Shown here: one piece after another, positions 1 to 9,248 of the stretch
Layout: each line of letters begins with the position of its first letter
Position numbering within the stretch: position 1 is the first letter of the stretch
Source: Bog-793 sp963761425
GTDB taxonomy: Bacteria; Actinomycetota; Acidimicrobiia; Acidimicrobiales; Bog-793
Length of the DNA stretch: 64,000 nucleotides
Direction: 5' to 3'
NCBI GenBank assembly: GCA_963761425.1
Contig: CAVXGQ010000002.1
Coordinates: 62,001 to 126,000, forward strand
The notes under the pieces: model-generated
The model's input: the letters and a program-made list of their open reading frames with translations, nothing else
What the model was told of the DNA's origin: nothing
Databases searched by the model: none
Made by a program: the position numbers and the translations under genes

Positions 1-574
1 GTCGCAGCAGCTGTCCGAGGGCGGCGCGGGCCACCTCGTCGGCGCCCGCCGTGAGCGGCGGCTGCGCCGCTACCAGCCGGTTGACGTGGCCGAGGACCGC
101 TTCGTAGCGGGGGAGCGCCCGCGCACTCGCCAGGCGGAAGGTGACGTCGCTGCGTTGCAGGGCGACGGCGGCGTACAGACCCTCCAGGGCGAGCGGGTCG
201 GCGTCACGCTCGGTGTGCAAGGTGATCCGCAGCGCGAGGACGTCGAGATTGCGGACCTCCCCGAGGAGCTGCGAGAACCAGCCGATGTCCCCGCGGGCCG
301 CGGCCGCCCACTCGGGATCGACGATGACCCGGAAGGTGCGCAGCAGCGACCGGATCCGACGGAGCGCCACCCGCGCGGCGTGGAGATCTTCGGCGTCGCG
401 GTTGTCGTCGGGCCGATCGCTGTCGTGGGTGAGGAACGACTCCGCGGCGCGGCGCAACACCTCGGTGACGAGGTCCCCGATGTGTCCGCCGTCGGGCTCC
501 GCCTCAGCCCCGACGGAGTCGTCGTCTGGGTGAAAGTCCTCTGACGGTTCACCGGTGAGGTAGGGATCGAACAC
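1..574 (-). CDS. CHAD domain protein, C-terminus cut by window edge
   Basis: The minus strand is open from a GTG start at 574 to the left edge, giving 191 residues without a stop. The protein has the CHAD hallmark of a conserved histidine followed by basic residues (LHAARVALRRIRSLLRTF, about residues 62-79), then WFSQLLGEVRNLDVL and further basic helices. CHAD domains are helical, bind polyphosphate, and often sit beside CYTH/ttpA phosphatase domains; no CYTH domain is visible in the part seen here. An acidic N-terminal stretch (EDFHPDDDS) precedes the domain. Plus-strand open frames over the same bases are shadows. Confidence 0.75.
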   Translation of the reverse strand, partial: MFDPYLTGEPSEDFHPDDDSVGAEAEPDGGHIGDLVTEVLRRAAESFLTHDSDRPDDNRDAEDLHAARVALRRIRSLLRTFRVIVDPEWAAAARGDIGWFSQLLGEVRNLDVLALRITLHTERDADPLALEGLYAAVALQRSDVTFRLASARALPRYEAVLGHVNRLVAAQPPLTAGADEVARAALGQLLR

Positions 575-761
575 TGGCGATGATCGTAGGCGGGCGTCAG
601 AACGAGCGTTTCAGGTCGGCGCCCGGTGCAGCTGCGCGGCTTAACAACTGGTGGCCGGTCCCTCACACTTACCTTATGGATTCATCGATCCCTTCTGACA
701 GCCGTGCTGCACGATCGTGAGGTTCCTTCGGTTGCCAAGTGCCGGACAAGAGGAGAGCACG

Positions 762-1484
762 ATGAAGTCTCGACACATCGCTTCGGTGGTCGTCGGGGCG
801 GGGATGGTCGCCATCGCCTCGCTCGGATTCATCCCGGCGGCGTTGGCTGGTCCGAGGACCACCTCGACGACACCGCCGTCGTTCTCGCAGTTGCAGGCCA
901 AGCTCGAGGCGCAGCTCGCCGTGCGCCAGAGCCGGCTCGCCGCGCTCACGACCGAGGTTTCGGATTCGACGACGCTTACCTCGACGGACGCGGCCACGCT
1001 GCAGTCGAGATTGTCGACGGAGACCTCCAACATCGACGCGCTGATCGCCAAGGTGCCGAACGACACGACGATTGCCGAGCTGCGCGCCGACCAGGCCGCC
1101 ATGCTCCAGGACAATCGGGTTTTCGTCGTGATGAGCCCGCAGGTCCACCTGACCATCGCGGCGGACACCGTTTACGCGCACGCCGGCACCATTCTCGCCA
1201 ACGGCCCCACCATCACCACCGAGCTGAACGCCCGGGTGTCCGATGAGGGCTACGCCCGCACCGAGGCCCTGTTCGCCTTCTCGACGGCGAAGGCGACCGC
1301 CGCGCAGTCTTTGATGACCGGGGTCTCAACCGACGTGCTGGCCCAGACCCCTGCCGGGTGGCCGGGCAACTGGCACGTCTTCGTCCAGGCGCGGGTGCAG
1401 ATCCTCCACGGACGCATCGACCTGGTGCAGTCGCGGGCCGACCTGGGGCGCGTCGAGCGATGGATCAACCGGCACCCGGCGTAG
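762..1484 (+). CDS. Secreted coiled-coil-like protein of unknown function
   Basis: ATG at 762 follows an AGGAGA ribosome site. The 240-residue product begins with a clear Sec signal peptide (MKSRHIASVVVGAGMVAIAS, cleavage probably after ALA-G near residue 29). The mature part is alanine-, threonine- and serine-rich and probably helical, with regular QSRL and ELRADQ repeats. It ends in a basic tail (RVERWINRHPA). I do not recognise a named family. Similar exported helical proteins of unknown role are common in Acidimicrobiia-like genomes, but that is only a general impression. The gene faces the convergent murT-gatD gene across a strong hairpin. Confidence 0.65.
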   Translation: MKSRHIASVVVGAGMVAIASLGFIPAALAGPRTTSTTPPSFSQLQAKLEAQLAVRQSRLAALTTEVSDSTTLTSTDAATLQSRLSTETSNIDALIAKVPNDTTIAELRADQAAMLQDNRVFVVMSPQVHLTIAADTVYAHAGTILANGPTITTELNARVSDEGYARTEALFAFSTAKATAAQSLMTGVSTDVLAQTPAGWPGNWHVFVQARVQILHGRIDLVQSRADLGRVERWINRHPA

Positions 1485-1616
1485 GACGAGGCCGCGGGTC
1501 GTACCGGCATCGGGGACTGCTCGTTCCACCGTCCGGTCCGGGTGCAGCTTTTTTCCCGACCCCGCCGATGGCTGGCGGAAGGAGAGCCGGGGTCGCACGG
1601 CTCCCGAGGTAGACAC

Positions 1617-1653
1617 AGGACCGGGGCCCAGCTTCCCCTCGGGCCCCGGTCCT
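1617..1653. terminator. Strong hairpin between convergent genes
   Basis: Perfect 13-bp inverted repeat (AGGACCGGGGCCC at 1617-1629 and its complement at 1641-1653) around an 11-nt loop. It lies between the stop of the secreted protein (1484) and the stop of murT-gatD (1709), so it can serve both strands. There is no long U-tract. Confidence 0.7.
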
Positions 1654-1708
1654 GTTGTCGCGTTGGGGCGTCGGTCCTCGCCACCGCCGGAGGCGGGAGG
1701 CCGGCCCC

Positions 1709-3823
1709 TCAGGACCCCGGGTGAAGTGTCCGGTGGCCGGGAGGACGGCGGCGCAACCGGCCGGACAGTCGCTCGGCGCGCAACGCCCCCTCTTCTTCGT
1801 CGGTCAGGGGCTCGAGCGTGGCGCCGGTCGCCAGGGCGAGCAACAGGTCGGCGAAGCCCGGGTTGCGCGCCAGGACCGGGCCGTGGAGGTAGGTGCCGAA
1901 CACCCTGCCCCCCACGGCCCCGTCGACGGAGTCGAAGCCGTTCCCGATCCCAGAGGTGACCCGCGCCAACGGCCGGACCTCCTGGCCGAGTCGGGTGCGA
2001 GCCTGATGGTTCTCGAAGCCGCTCAAGGTCTCGAGCGCCACCGGCCACCCCTGGTCGCCGATCGGGGTCGCGACGACCTCGCCGACGGCCCGTCGTTCGT
2101 CGCTGCGGGAGGTGGTGGCGTCGAGGAGGCCGACGCCTTGGTGGTCACGCCCGTCGGCTCCCGGGAAGACCGTCCCGATGATCTGGAAACCCGCGCAGAC
2201 CGCGAGGACCGTCGCGCCGTGCGCGACCGCCGAGGCGAACGCGCCGTCGCGCAGGCAGACGGAGGAGTGGATCTGCGGCCCGTCCTCGCCCCCGCCGAGG
2301 CAGTAGATGTCGCCCCCCTTTGGCAGCGTTCGGTCGGACGGCGCGGTGACGAGTTCGACAGGGATCCCCCGCCAGGCGGCTCGGTTCTCCAGCACGCGTC
2401 CGTTGCCGAAGTCGCCGTAGGTGCCGAGCAGGTCGGGATGGACGACGACGACCCGCAGACGTGACTCCCCGGTGCGGTGCCGAGACGCCGGGTGATGAGA
2501 CGGTCCTGTGCGCGAGGCCGCCGGTGTGCCACCGGACACCGGGGAGGTCGCCCGCGGGTGGTGGGCGAGTCGTCGGCGCATCACCTGGAAGGCCGTGTAG
2601 TTCCCGATGTAGTCGACGTGGTCGGCGTGGTGGTCCCCGGCGATCTCGACCGCCCGCAGAGGGTCCGCCTCGACCACGTGGCGCGCCCCGGCGTGGCGCA
2701 GCCGGACCGCCAGATCGAGCCGGCGATCTCCGGTCGCCACCACGAACCGGTCACCGATCCTCTCGAAGGGGACGTCCCACAACCAGGACGGGTCGTGACC
2801 GTCGGCCGAACGGGCGTTGATGCCGACGACGAGCGGGACGCGGTCGGACTCGACCAGACCGAGGAGCTCGGTCCAGCCGGCGGGGTTCTTCGCCAGCAGC
2901 AGACGCACCCGCCGACCGCGGTGTTCGACGACGGCGAAGCGTCCGGCGACCTCCGTGACCCGCTGCGCGGCCCGGAGCGCGGCGGGGACGGCGACGCCAA
3001 GGGCCGGCGCGGCAAGCGACGCCATCGCCGCGTTGGCCCGGTTGAAACGCCCCGGCACCGCGAGCTCGATCCGAGACGAACCGCCGCCGGCGAGAAGGAG
3101 GTTCTCGGCGACGACCGAGGCGTCGGGCGTCGGGCGGGAAAAGCCGCAGGCGCAGTGCCAGGCGGAGCTGGCGGTGGAGTCGGCGGGCGGCTCGAAGACG
3201 ATGCGCTCGTCACATACCGGACAGTGGTAGGCGTCCTCGTGCCAGAGCGAACCGGCCGCGACCCACACCACGCGCGAGGCGGTGGCGGCGGCGTAAGCGA
3301 CGAGCGGGTCGTCGGCGTTCGCCACGACGGTCGCCTCGAGACCCTCGAGAGCGCGTCGCCAACGGGACGCGACCATCCGGACTTCGCTCATGCGGTCGAG
3401 TTGGTCGCGCGACAGGTTGAGGAGAACGATCACCGTCGGGTTGAGCACGTGCGCCGCGATCTCGAGATACCGCTCGTCGACCTCGAGGACGGCCGGTGCC
3501 CCCTTGGGCGAGCTGGCGAGGGCGCTCACCAGGCCGGCTGGCATGTTGGCCCCGAAGCCGGACGAAGCGACCATCCCGGGACCTCCGAGCGCTTCTACCA
3601 GGAATCGCGTCGTCGTGGTCTTGCCGTTGGTCCCGGTGACGAGGGCGACGCGGCGCCCTCGTCCGAGCGTGTCGAGGAGGTCGGGGGCGATGAACAGCCC
3701 GACCCGACCGCCGATGGTCGATCCGCTACCGACTCGTAGGGCGCGCGAGAGCCGGCTCGTCGCCCGCAGCGCCCACACGGCGAGCACGGTCCTCAGCGAG
3801 CTTGTCGGTGGAGAACTCGCCAC
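1709..3823 (-). CDS. murT-gatD: MurT-GatD: lipid II isoglutaminyl synthase, both subunits in one ORF
   Basis: The MurT/GatD complex amidates the alpha-carboxylate of D-Glu in the lipid II stem peptide, using glutamine and ATP. The start chosen is GTG at 3823, behind GAGGAG; it gives an N-terminus typical of MurT (SLRTVLAVWALRATSRLSRA). Residues 63-70 are the Mur ligase P-loop TGTNGKTT. Cys201, Cys204, Cys224 and Cys226 form the MurT zinc ribbon, and DUF1727 follows with DPSW near 344. A proline- and histidine-rich linker of about 36 residues (419-454) leads without a stop into GatD, which has the catalytic Cys543 (AVCAGFQ) and His647 (YLHGP). These are normally two adjacent genes. An in-frame GTG in the linker could give a separate GatD by internal initiation. 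Confidence 0.88.
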   Translation of the reverse strand: MASSPPTSSLRTVLAVWALRATSRLSRALRVGSGSTIGGRVGLFIAPDLLDTLGRGRRVALVTGTNGKTTTTRFLVEALGGPGMVASSGFGANMPAGLVSALASSPKGAPAVLEVDERYLEIAAHVLNPTVIVLLNLSRDQLDRMSEVRMVASRWRRALEGLEATVVANADDPLVAYAAATASRVVWVAAGSLWHEDAYHCPVCDERIVFEPPADSTASSAWHCACGFSRPTPDASVVAENLLLAGGGSSRIELAVPGRFNRANAAMASLAAPALGVAVPAALRAAQRVTEVAGRFAVVEHRGRRVRLLLAKNPAGWTELLGLVESDRVPLVVGINARSADGHDPSWLWDVPFERIGDRFVVATGDRRLDLAVRLRHAGARHVVEADPLRAVEIAGDHHADHVDYIGNYTAFQVMRRRLAHHPRATSPVSGGTPAASRTGPSHHPASRHRTGESRLRVVVVHPDLLGTYGDFGNGRVLENRAAWRGIPVELVTAPSDRTLPKGGDIYCLGGGEDGPQIHSSVCLRDGAFASAVAHGATVLAVCAGFQIIGTVFPGADGRDHQGVGLLDATTSRSDERRAVGEVVATPIGDQGWPVALETLSGFENHQARTRLGQEVRPLARVTSGIGNGFDSVDGAVGGRVFGTYLHGPVLARNPGFADLLLALATGATLEPLTDEEEGALRAERLSGRLRRRPPGHRTLHPGS

Positions 3824-3951
3824 GCAGCTCCTCTGGTCCTCCGGCCCCTCCGACAGTCCGGATAAGACGCTAGAGGCTGATCCCGTCCCGCACCGACCAA
3901 GCATCCGGGTCGCGGCCTCCGGCCGCCGGGCCTGGCGGGTACGGTCGGTCC

Positions 3952-4827
3952 GTGGCCGACGTCGTGTTCGTCGGGGTGTCGACGGGGCAGTCGGCCGTCC
4001 ACCAGGTCTGGCCGACCTGGCAGCCCCTGTTGGGCACGACCTGCGGGCTGCGTGGCGCCGATCTTCGCCTGGCGGCCGACGACGGCTCCTATGTCGGGCT
4101 CCTCGATCGCCTCCGGCAGGACGATCGTGTGGTCGGCGCCGTCGTCACTGCCCACAAGACGCGCATCTTCGAGGCCGGGAAGGACTGTTTTTCCCATCTG
4201 GACCGGCTGTCTCTCGCCTGCCGGGAGGTCAACTCGATTCGCCGCACGGACGCCGGCCTGTGGGGCTGGGCTCGCGACCCGATCTCGGTTGGACGGGTCG
4301 TCGACCGCATCTGGCCGAAAAGGCGAGGACGGGTCGTCTGCCTTGGCGCGGGAGGCACGGCGCGGGCCCTCGTGCACCACCTCGCGACCCGACCGCGGGT
4401 GGAGTTGGTCTGCGCCGACCGGGACCGGGCCGCGCTCCGCGAGCTCGTACGCCAGGGTGCCGGGCGCGTAGTCGGACAGTGTGGCGAGGGTCCCTGGGAC
4501 GATCTCGTGGCGTCGTCGCCTCCGGGGTCGCTCGTGGTCAACGCCACCGGATTGGGTAAAGACCTCCCGGGCGCCCCGACTTCGGAGGCGGTGCGTTTCC
4601 CCGATCGCGCCGTGGTGTGGGAGCTCAACTACCGGGGAGAGCTCGAGTTTCTCCGGCAGGCCCGCCGCCAGGCTGGCACCGCGCACCTCGCCGTCCATGA
4701 CGGATGGAGGCTCTTTTGCCACGGCTGGGCTGCGGCTCTCACGGTGGTGCTCGACCTGGCCGACGACGCCGAGCTCGGCGATCGGTTCGCCCAGGCCGCG
4801 GCCAGGTTCCGCTCCCCGGTCAGCTGA
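3952..4827 (+). CDS. Shikimate dehydrogenase-family oxidoreductase
   Basis: GTG at 3952 is divergent from murT-gatD with 128 nt between. The 291-residue protein has the shikimate-dehydrogenase layout. An N-terminal substrate domain carries the catalytic lysine in VVTAHK (PHK in canonical AroE), and a Rossmann domain carries the glycine motif GAGGTARA near residue 130. A C-terminal HDGWRLFCHGW segment corresponds to the AroE 'GxxMLxxQ' helix but lacks the usual M-L-x-Q residues. Altered substrate residues argue for a shikimate/quinate dehydrogenase-like enzyme rather than housekeeping AroE; the substrate is not readable from sequence. No aromatic-pathway genes are adjacent. Confidence 0.7.
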   Translation: MADVVFVGVSTGQSAVHQVWPTWQPLLGTTCGLRGADLRLAADDGSYVGLLDRLRQDDRVVGAVVTAHKTRIFEAGKDCFSHLDRLSLACREVNSIRRTDAGLWGWARDPISVGRVVDRIWPKRRGRVVCLGAGGTARALVHHLATRPRVELVCADRDRAALRELVRQGAGRVVGQCGEGPWDDLVASSPPGSLVVNATGLGKDLPGAPTSEAVRFPDRAVVWELNYRGELEFLRQARRQAGTAHLAVHDGWRLFCHGWAAALTVVLDLADDAELGDRFAQAAARFRSPVS

Positions 4828-5060
4828 GCGCCAGCGAGTGACGTCGCCCCGGCCACCGCGGCGTTCCGGAGTAGACCAAATCCACCCGCGGTAGGGAGCG
4901 ATGGAGAAAGGCCTGCGGCCGGGCCGGCCCTCAGAATACGGAGAGACCGATCCAGGGATCATCTCGAGGGCGCGCCCGAGAAGGCTTCGAGGCCGCCCGT
5001 GACCCCGCCGGTTACGGCTTCGCGATCTGCCGTTGGAACCCGCGGGTTAGCGTCGAGCCG

Positions 5061-5807
5061 ATGGTCGTTCGCTCCCAGCACTGGGACACCGTCTACGCGA
5101 CCAAACGGCAAGACGAAGTCAGCTGGTTCCAGGCGGAGCCGGTCACCTCGCTGCGACTCCTGACGAGATGGAGCTCACCCGCCGCATCGGCCGTCGATGT
5201 CGGCGCGGGCACTTCGACCCTGGTCGATTCGCTGCTCGACGCTGGGTGGACCGACTTCACGCTCGTTGACGTCTCGGCAGGCGCGTTGCGCAAGGTGCGG
5301 GACCGGCTCGGCCCTCGCGCCGAGGGGGTGTCCATGGTGGCGTGCGACCTTCGCTCTTGGCGTCCGAAACGTACCTTCGACGTCTGGCACGACCGGGCCC
5401 TTTTCCACTTCCTGGTCGACGAAGCCGATCGAGACGGGTATGTCGCCTTGGCGGCTTCCGCCGTCGGCTCTGGCGGTGTCATGGTGCTCGCCACCTTCTC
5501 CACCGACGGTCCGAGGGCGTGCTTGGAACTGCCGACCGTCCGCTACGACGCCGACGGGCTCTCTCGTCTCTTTAGTCCGGCTTTCGTCCTCGAGCACACC
5601 GAGCGCGAGGAGCACACCACTCCCTCGGGCGCAGTGCAGCCGTTCACCTGGGTGGTGCTGCGCCGCACCCCGAGGCAGGCGGTCTCGCAACCAGGCCGGG
5701 TGCTTCGGGATCAGGCGCCGGTCTCCTCGAGTCGGGTGGCGAAAGGGAAGAACGCGGCCCAAAACGGCGGTGAACCGGACCGCCGAGGTCGGCCACTAAG
5801 GTCATGA
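5061..5807 (+). CDS. Class I SAM-dependent methyltransferase
   Basis: 248 residues from ATG at 5061. The N-terminus (HWDTVYATKRQDEVSWFQ) and SAM motif I (AVDVGAGTST, about residues 43-52), followed by an acidic motif II (FTLVDVS) and motif IV (FDVWHDRALFHFL), define a small class I methyltransferase. It belongs to the family that carries 'DEVSWYQ' near its N-terminus. The C-terminal 40 residues are basic and low in complexity (KGKNAAQNGGEPDRRGRP) and may not be structured. The rhodanese gene begins 23 nt after the stop, so the two are probably co-transcribed; the substrate is unknown. Confidence 0.75.
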   Translation: MVVRSQHWDTVYATKRQDEVSWFQAEPVTSLRLLTRWSSPAASAVDVGAGTSTLVDSLLDAGWTDFTLVDVSAGALRKVRDRLGPRAEGVSMVACDLRSWRPKRTFDVWHDRALFHFLVDEADRDGYVALAASAVGSGGVMVLATFSTDGPRACLELPTVRYDADGLSRLFSPAFVLEHTEREEHTTPSGAVQPFTWVVLRRTPRQAVSQPGRVLRDQAPVSSSRVAKGKNAAQNGGEPDRRGRPLRS

Positions 5808-5829
5808 CCTGCCGAGGAGGTTCACGCCG

Positions 5830-6189
5830 TTGTCAGTGCCCCGCTCCACTCGACCCGAGATAGAGGAGATCGAACCGTTCGAAGCCGCGCAGATGCTCGA
5901 CGCCGGGGCGGTAATCCTCGACGTCCGTGCCAGCGACGAGTTTTTGCAAGGCCGCGCCAAAGGCGCTTACCACATCCCCTTCAACTCCCTCGACGACCGG
6001 CTCGACGAGGTTCCTATCGGCCGGCCGGTCATCGTGGTGTGCCGATCCGGGGGGCGCTCGTATCAAGCGGCGAAGACGCTCGCCACGCGGGGCTACGTCT
6101 CCATGAACCTGGCTGGGGGGATGCACGCTTGGTCCGACGAGGGATTGCCGGTGGTGCGCGAGGACGGCTCGCCCGGGGTCATCGCCTAG
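5830..6189 (+). CDS. Single-domain rhodanese (sulfurtransferase)
   Basis: 119 residues from a TTG at 5830, preceded by GAGGAGG. The protein is one rhodanese domain: ILDVRASDEF near residue 35, the active-site loop CRSGGRS with the persulfide-forming cysteine near residue 75, and a closing NLAGGMHAW motif. It would transfer sulfane sulfur to an unidentified acceptor in the cytosol. It follows the methyltransferase closely and precedes tldD by about 90 nt. No molybdopterin or thiamine genes flank it, so its partner cannot be named. Confidence 0.85.
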   Translation: MSVPRSTRPEIEEIEPFEAAQMLDAGAVILDVRASDEFLQGRAKGAYHIPFNSLDDRLDEVPIGRPVIVVCRSGGRSYQAAKTLATRGYVSMNLAGGMHAWSDEGLPVVREDGSPGVIA

Positions 6190-6282
6190 CGTCCGAGGTG
6201 CTGGGGGCGGCCGGCGGCGACCGAGCGGTGCTGGTCGTCGGCAGATCACCGGGAAACGAGTGTCGGGGCCCGAGGAGGGCTG

Positions 6283-7791
6283 ATGGCGGGTGACGACGAG
6301 GACTTCGCGGCGTTGCCCTTCGACGCCCTCCGGTCCGCGGCGCTCGAGAAGGCGGCGTCAGACGGGTGTCGTCACGCCGACCTGCGCGTCGAAAAAATTC
6401 GGACCCAGTCGGTGGTGCTGAGAGACGCGTGCCTCGAAGGAGCCGTGGACGATCTTTTGATCGGCATGGGGGTCCGGGTGGTGCGTGACGGGGCCATCGG
6501 CTTTGCGTCCACCGTGGAGATCGACGTCGACGCGGCCGCGAACCTCGCCTCGGCGGCCATCGAGGCGGCCGCCGTCACCGCCAAGGCCGGGGGAGAAGTG
6601 GTCGAGCTCGCCGACGAGCCGAATCACGGCACGGTGGAGTGGACGGCCCCCTACCGGATCGACCCGACGGTGGTACCCCTGGCGGACAAGGTGGCGCGCC
6701 TCGGGGCCTGGAGCTCCGATCTGCTCGGGTCCCCGGGGGTCGACCACGTGACCGCCTCGTTGCTCTGCGTCGCCGAGGACAAGTACTTCGCTAACCTCGC
6801 CGGGACCGTCGCCACTCAGCGGCGGGTCCGGCTCCAGCCGAGCCTGGAGGCCCTCGCGGCAGCCGGGGACTCCTCGTCTTTCGAAACGATGCGGACCCTC
6901 GCGCCGCCGGTCGGCCGGGGCTACGAGTACCTGGACGGGGAGGGCTGGGACTTTTCAGGTGAGCTGGCCGAGCTCCCGGAACTGCTCGCCGAGAAGCTGC
7001 GGGCCCCCAGCGTGGAACCGGGGCCGTACGACCTGGTCATCGATCCGACCAACCTCTGGCTCACCATCCACGAATCTGTCGGCCACGCCACCGAGCTCGA
7101 CCGGGCACTCGGCTACGAAGCCGCCTACGCCGGGACCTCGTTCGCCACCGTCGACCAGCTCGGCCTCCTGCGCTACGGGTCGGAGCTCATGGAGGTCACC
7201 GGGGACCGCACCACCCCGTACGGTCTCGCCACCATCGGCTACGACGACGAGGGGGTTGCCACCCGGCGATTCGACCTCGTCTCGGGGGGAGTGCTCGTCG
7301 GGTACCAGCTCGACCGGCGGATGGCCGCCCGGCAGGGGATCAGCCGCTCCAACGGGTGCGCCTTCGCCGACTCGCCGCTCAACCTCCCCCTGCAGCGGAT
7401 GGCGAACGTGTCGCTCCGCCCCGCCGCCGGTAAGAGCCCGACGACCGAGGAGCTGATCGGTTCGGTCGACCGGGGGATCTACGTGGTCGGGGACAAGAGC
7501 TGGTCGATCGACATGCAGCGCTACAACTTCCAGTTCACCGGGCAGCGCTTCTTCCGCATCGAGCACGGGCGCCTCGCCGGACAGCTGCGCGACGTCGCCT
7601 ACCAGGCCACCACGACCGATTTCTGGGGGGCGCTGGCGGCCCTCGGGGGCGAGTCGACCTATCTGCTCGGGGGGGCCTTCAACTGCGGCAAGGGACAGCC
7701 GGGCCAGGTCGCGCCGGTGAGTCACGGCGCGCCGAGCGCGCTCTTTGGCCAGATTCGCGTGCTCAACACCCGGGCGGAGGCGGGACGGTGA
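6283..7791 (+). CDS. tldD: TldD metalloprotease subunit
   Basis: 502 residues from ATG at 6283 behind GAGGAGG. TldD and TldE form a heterodimeric zinc protease that degrades unfolded peptides and matures some ribosomal peptides. The zinc site HESVGH is present at residues 263-268, and the family signature around YAGTSFATVDQLG follows. The length is normal for the family (about 480-510). The stop overlaps the tldE start by four bases (GTGA), which implies coupled translation of the pair. Confidence 0.93.
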   Translation: MAGDDEDFAALPFDALRSAALEKAASDGCRHADLRVEKIRTQSVVLRDACLEGAVDDLLIGMGVRVVRDGAIGFASTVEIDVDAAANLASAAIEAAAVTAKAGGEVVELADEPNHGTVEWTAPYRIDPTVVPLADKVARLGAWSSDLLGSPGVDHVTASLLCVAEDKYFANLAGTVATQRRVRLQPSLEALAAAGDSSSFETMRTLAPPVGRGYEYLDGEGWDFSGELAELPELLAEKLRAPSVEPGPYDLVIDPTNLWLTIHESVGHATELDRALGYEAAYAGTSFATVDQLGLLRYGSELMEVTGDRTTPYGLATIGYDDEGVATRRFDLVSGGVLVGYQLDRRMAARQGISRSNGCAFADSPLNLPLQRMANVSLRPAAGKSPTTEELIGSVDRGIYVVGDKSWSIDMQRYNFQFTGQRFFRIEHGRLAGQLRDVAYQATTTDFWGALAALGGESTYLLGGAFNCGKGQPGQVAPVSHGAPSALFGQIRVLNTRAEAGR

Positions 7792-9188
7792 AAGGACCCG
7801 AGATCCGGCGACTGCCCCCCGCCCCGGAGGTGGTCGACGAGGCGCTCGAGAAGTCCCGCGCTGCGGCCTGCCTGGTCATCGTGGAGGAGGTGAGCGACGC
7901 CAACGTGCGTTTCGCCAACAACACGACGACGACCAACGGGCTGCGCCGGGACCGCCGGGTGAGCGTCGTAAGTTTCGTCGGCCAGGCGACGGGGATGGGC
8001 GCCGGGGTGGCCTCGGCGAGCGGCCCGGTCGATGTCGGCCGGCTGGTGGCCGTGTCGGAGGCCGACGCCGCCGCCTCGGGGCCGGCCGAGGACGCCTCGC
8101 CCCTGGAGGCGACGGGCTGCGACCCGGACTTCGCACAACCGCCCGAAAGGACCGACCTCGGCGTGTTGGCTCAGGTGCTCGAGGACCTGGCCCCGGCGTT
8201 CGCCGCCGCCCGTGCCGAGGGTCGGGTGCTGGCCGGCTTCGCCCTTCACGAGATGCGTACGACCTACCTCGGCTCATCGACCGGGGGACGTCACCGTCAC
8301 CTCCAGGCGACGGGCGCCCTGGAACTCGTCGCCCGCAACGCCGACGGGTCGGCCTCGTCGTGGGCGGGCGTCGGCACGCCCGATTTCACCGACGTGTCCC
8401 TCGCCGCGCTCGAGGCGCGCCTCACCCGCCGGCTGGGCTGGGCAGAGCGGAAAATCGAACTCCCACCCGGTCGCTACGAGGTGATCCTCCCGCCGGACGC
8501 CGTCGCCGACCTGGTGCTGGAGCTCGACTTCGCGGCGAGCGGTCGGGAGGCCGAGGACGGCGGGACCGTCTACTCGGCGCCGCCGGGCCGCACCCGGGTG
8601 GGGGAGAGGCTGACCGGGCTGCCCTTCGATCTGTGGAGCGACCCGGCGGCACCGGGCCTCGAGTGCGCCGCCTTCGTCGTCGCGCCGGCCTCAGGCGCCG
8701 ACAGCTCGGTGTTCGACAACGGCCTGCCGATCGGCGAGGTGCACTGGATCCAAGGCGGCGTACTCAGCCAGCTCCGCTACCACCGGGCCGGGGCGCGGCG
8801 GTCGAAGGTGGCTTTCGCCCCACCGGCCGACAATCTGCTGCTCACCCTCCCCGGTGCGGACCGCCCCTTCTCCGATCTCGTAGCCCGCACCGAACGGGGC
8901 CTGCTCCTCACCTGTCTGTGGTACATCCGCGAGGTCGACCGCTCGACCTTGCTGCTCACCGGGCTCACCCGTGACGGCGTTTACCTGGTCGAGGGGGGCG
9001 AGGTGGTCGGCACGGTGAACAACTTCCGGTTCAACGAGAGTCCCCTCGACATGCTCGGCCGGACCATCGAGGCCAGCCGGACCGAGCGGGCGCTCTCGCG
9101 GGAATGGCACGAATGGGCCAACCGCACCGCCATGCCCGGACTACGGGTCGCCGAGTTCAACATGAGTTCGGTCAGCCCGGCGAGTTGA
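7788..9188 (+). CDS. tldE: TldE/PmbA protease subunit
   Basis: 466 residues from GTG at 7788, overlapping the tldD stop. The protein aligns in layout with TldE/PmbA: an N-terminal dodecin-like part (VRFANNTTTTNGLRRDRRVSVVSF), a central domain, and a C-terminal barrel with NNFRFNESPLDMLG near residue 408. It lacks HExxxH, as is normal for the non-catalytic subunit of the pair. With tldD it forms a two-gene unit; nothing nearby resembles a RiPP precursor. Confidence 0.92.
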   Translation: MKGPEIRRLPPAPEVVDEALEKSRAAACLVIVEEVSDANVRFANNTTTTNGLRRDRRVSVVSFVGQATGMGAGVASASGPVDVGRLVAVSEADAAASGPAEDASPLEATGCDPDFAQPPERTDLGVLAQVLEDLAPAFAAARAEGRVLAGFALHEMRTTYLGSSTGGRHRHLQATGALELVARNADGSASSWAGVGTPDFTDVSLAALEARLTRRLGWAERKIELPPGRYEVILPPDAVADLVLELDFAASGREAEDGGTVYSAPPGRTRVGERLTGLPFDLWSDPAAPGLECAAFVVAPASGADSSVFDNGLPIGEVHWIQGGVLSQLRYHRAGARRSKVAFAPPADNLLLTLPGADRPFSDLVARTERGLLLTCLWYIREVDRSTLLLTGLTRDGVYLVEGGEVVGTVNNFRFNESPLDMLGRTIEASRTERALSREWHEWANRTAMPGLRVAEFNMSSVSPAS

Positions 9189-9248
9189 GCGGATCAATCC
9201 TTGCGGTTGGCGCGCCGAGAAAGGCGCGAAGTCCGGCATGCTAGGGAC

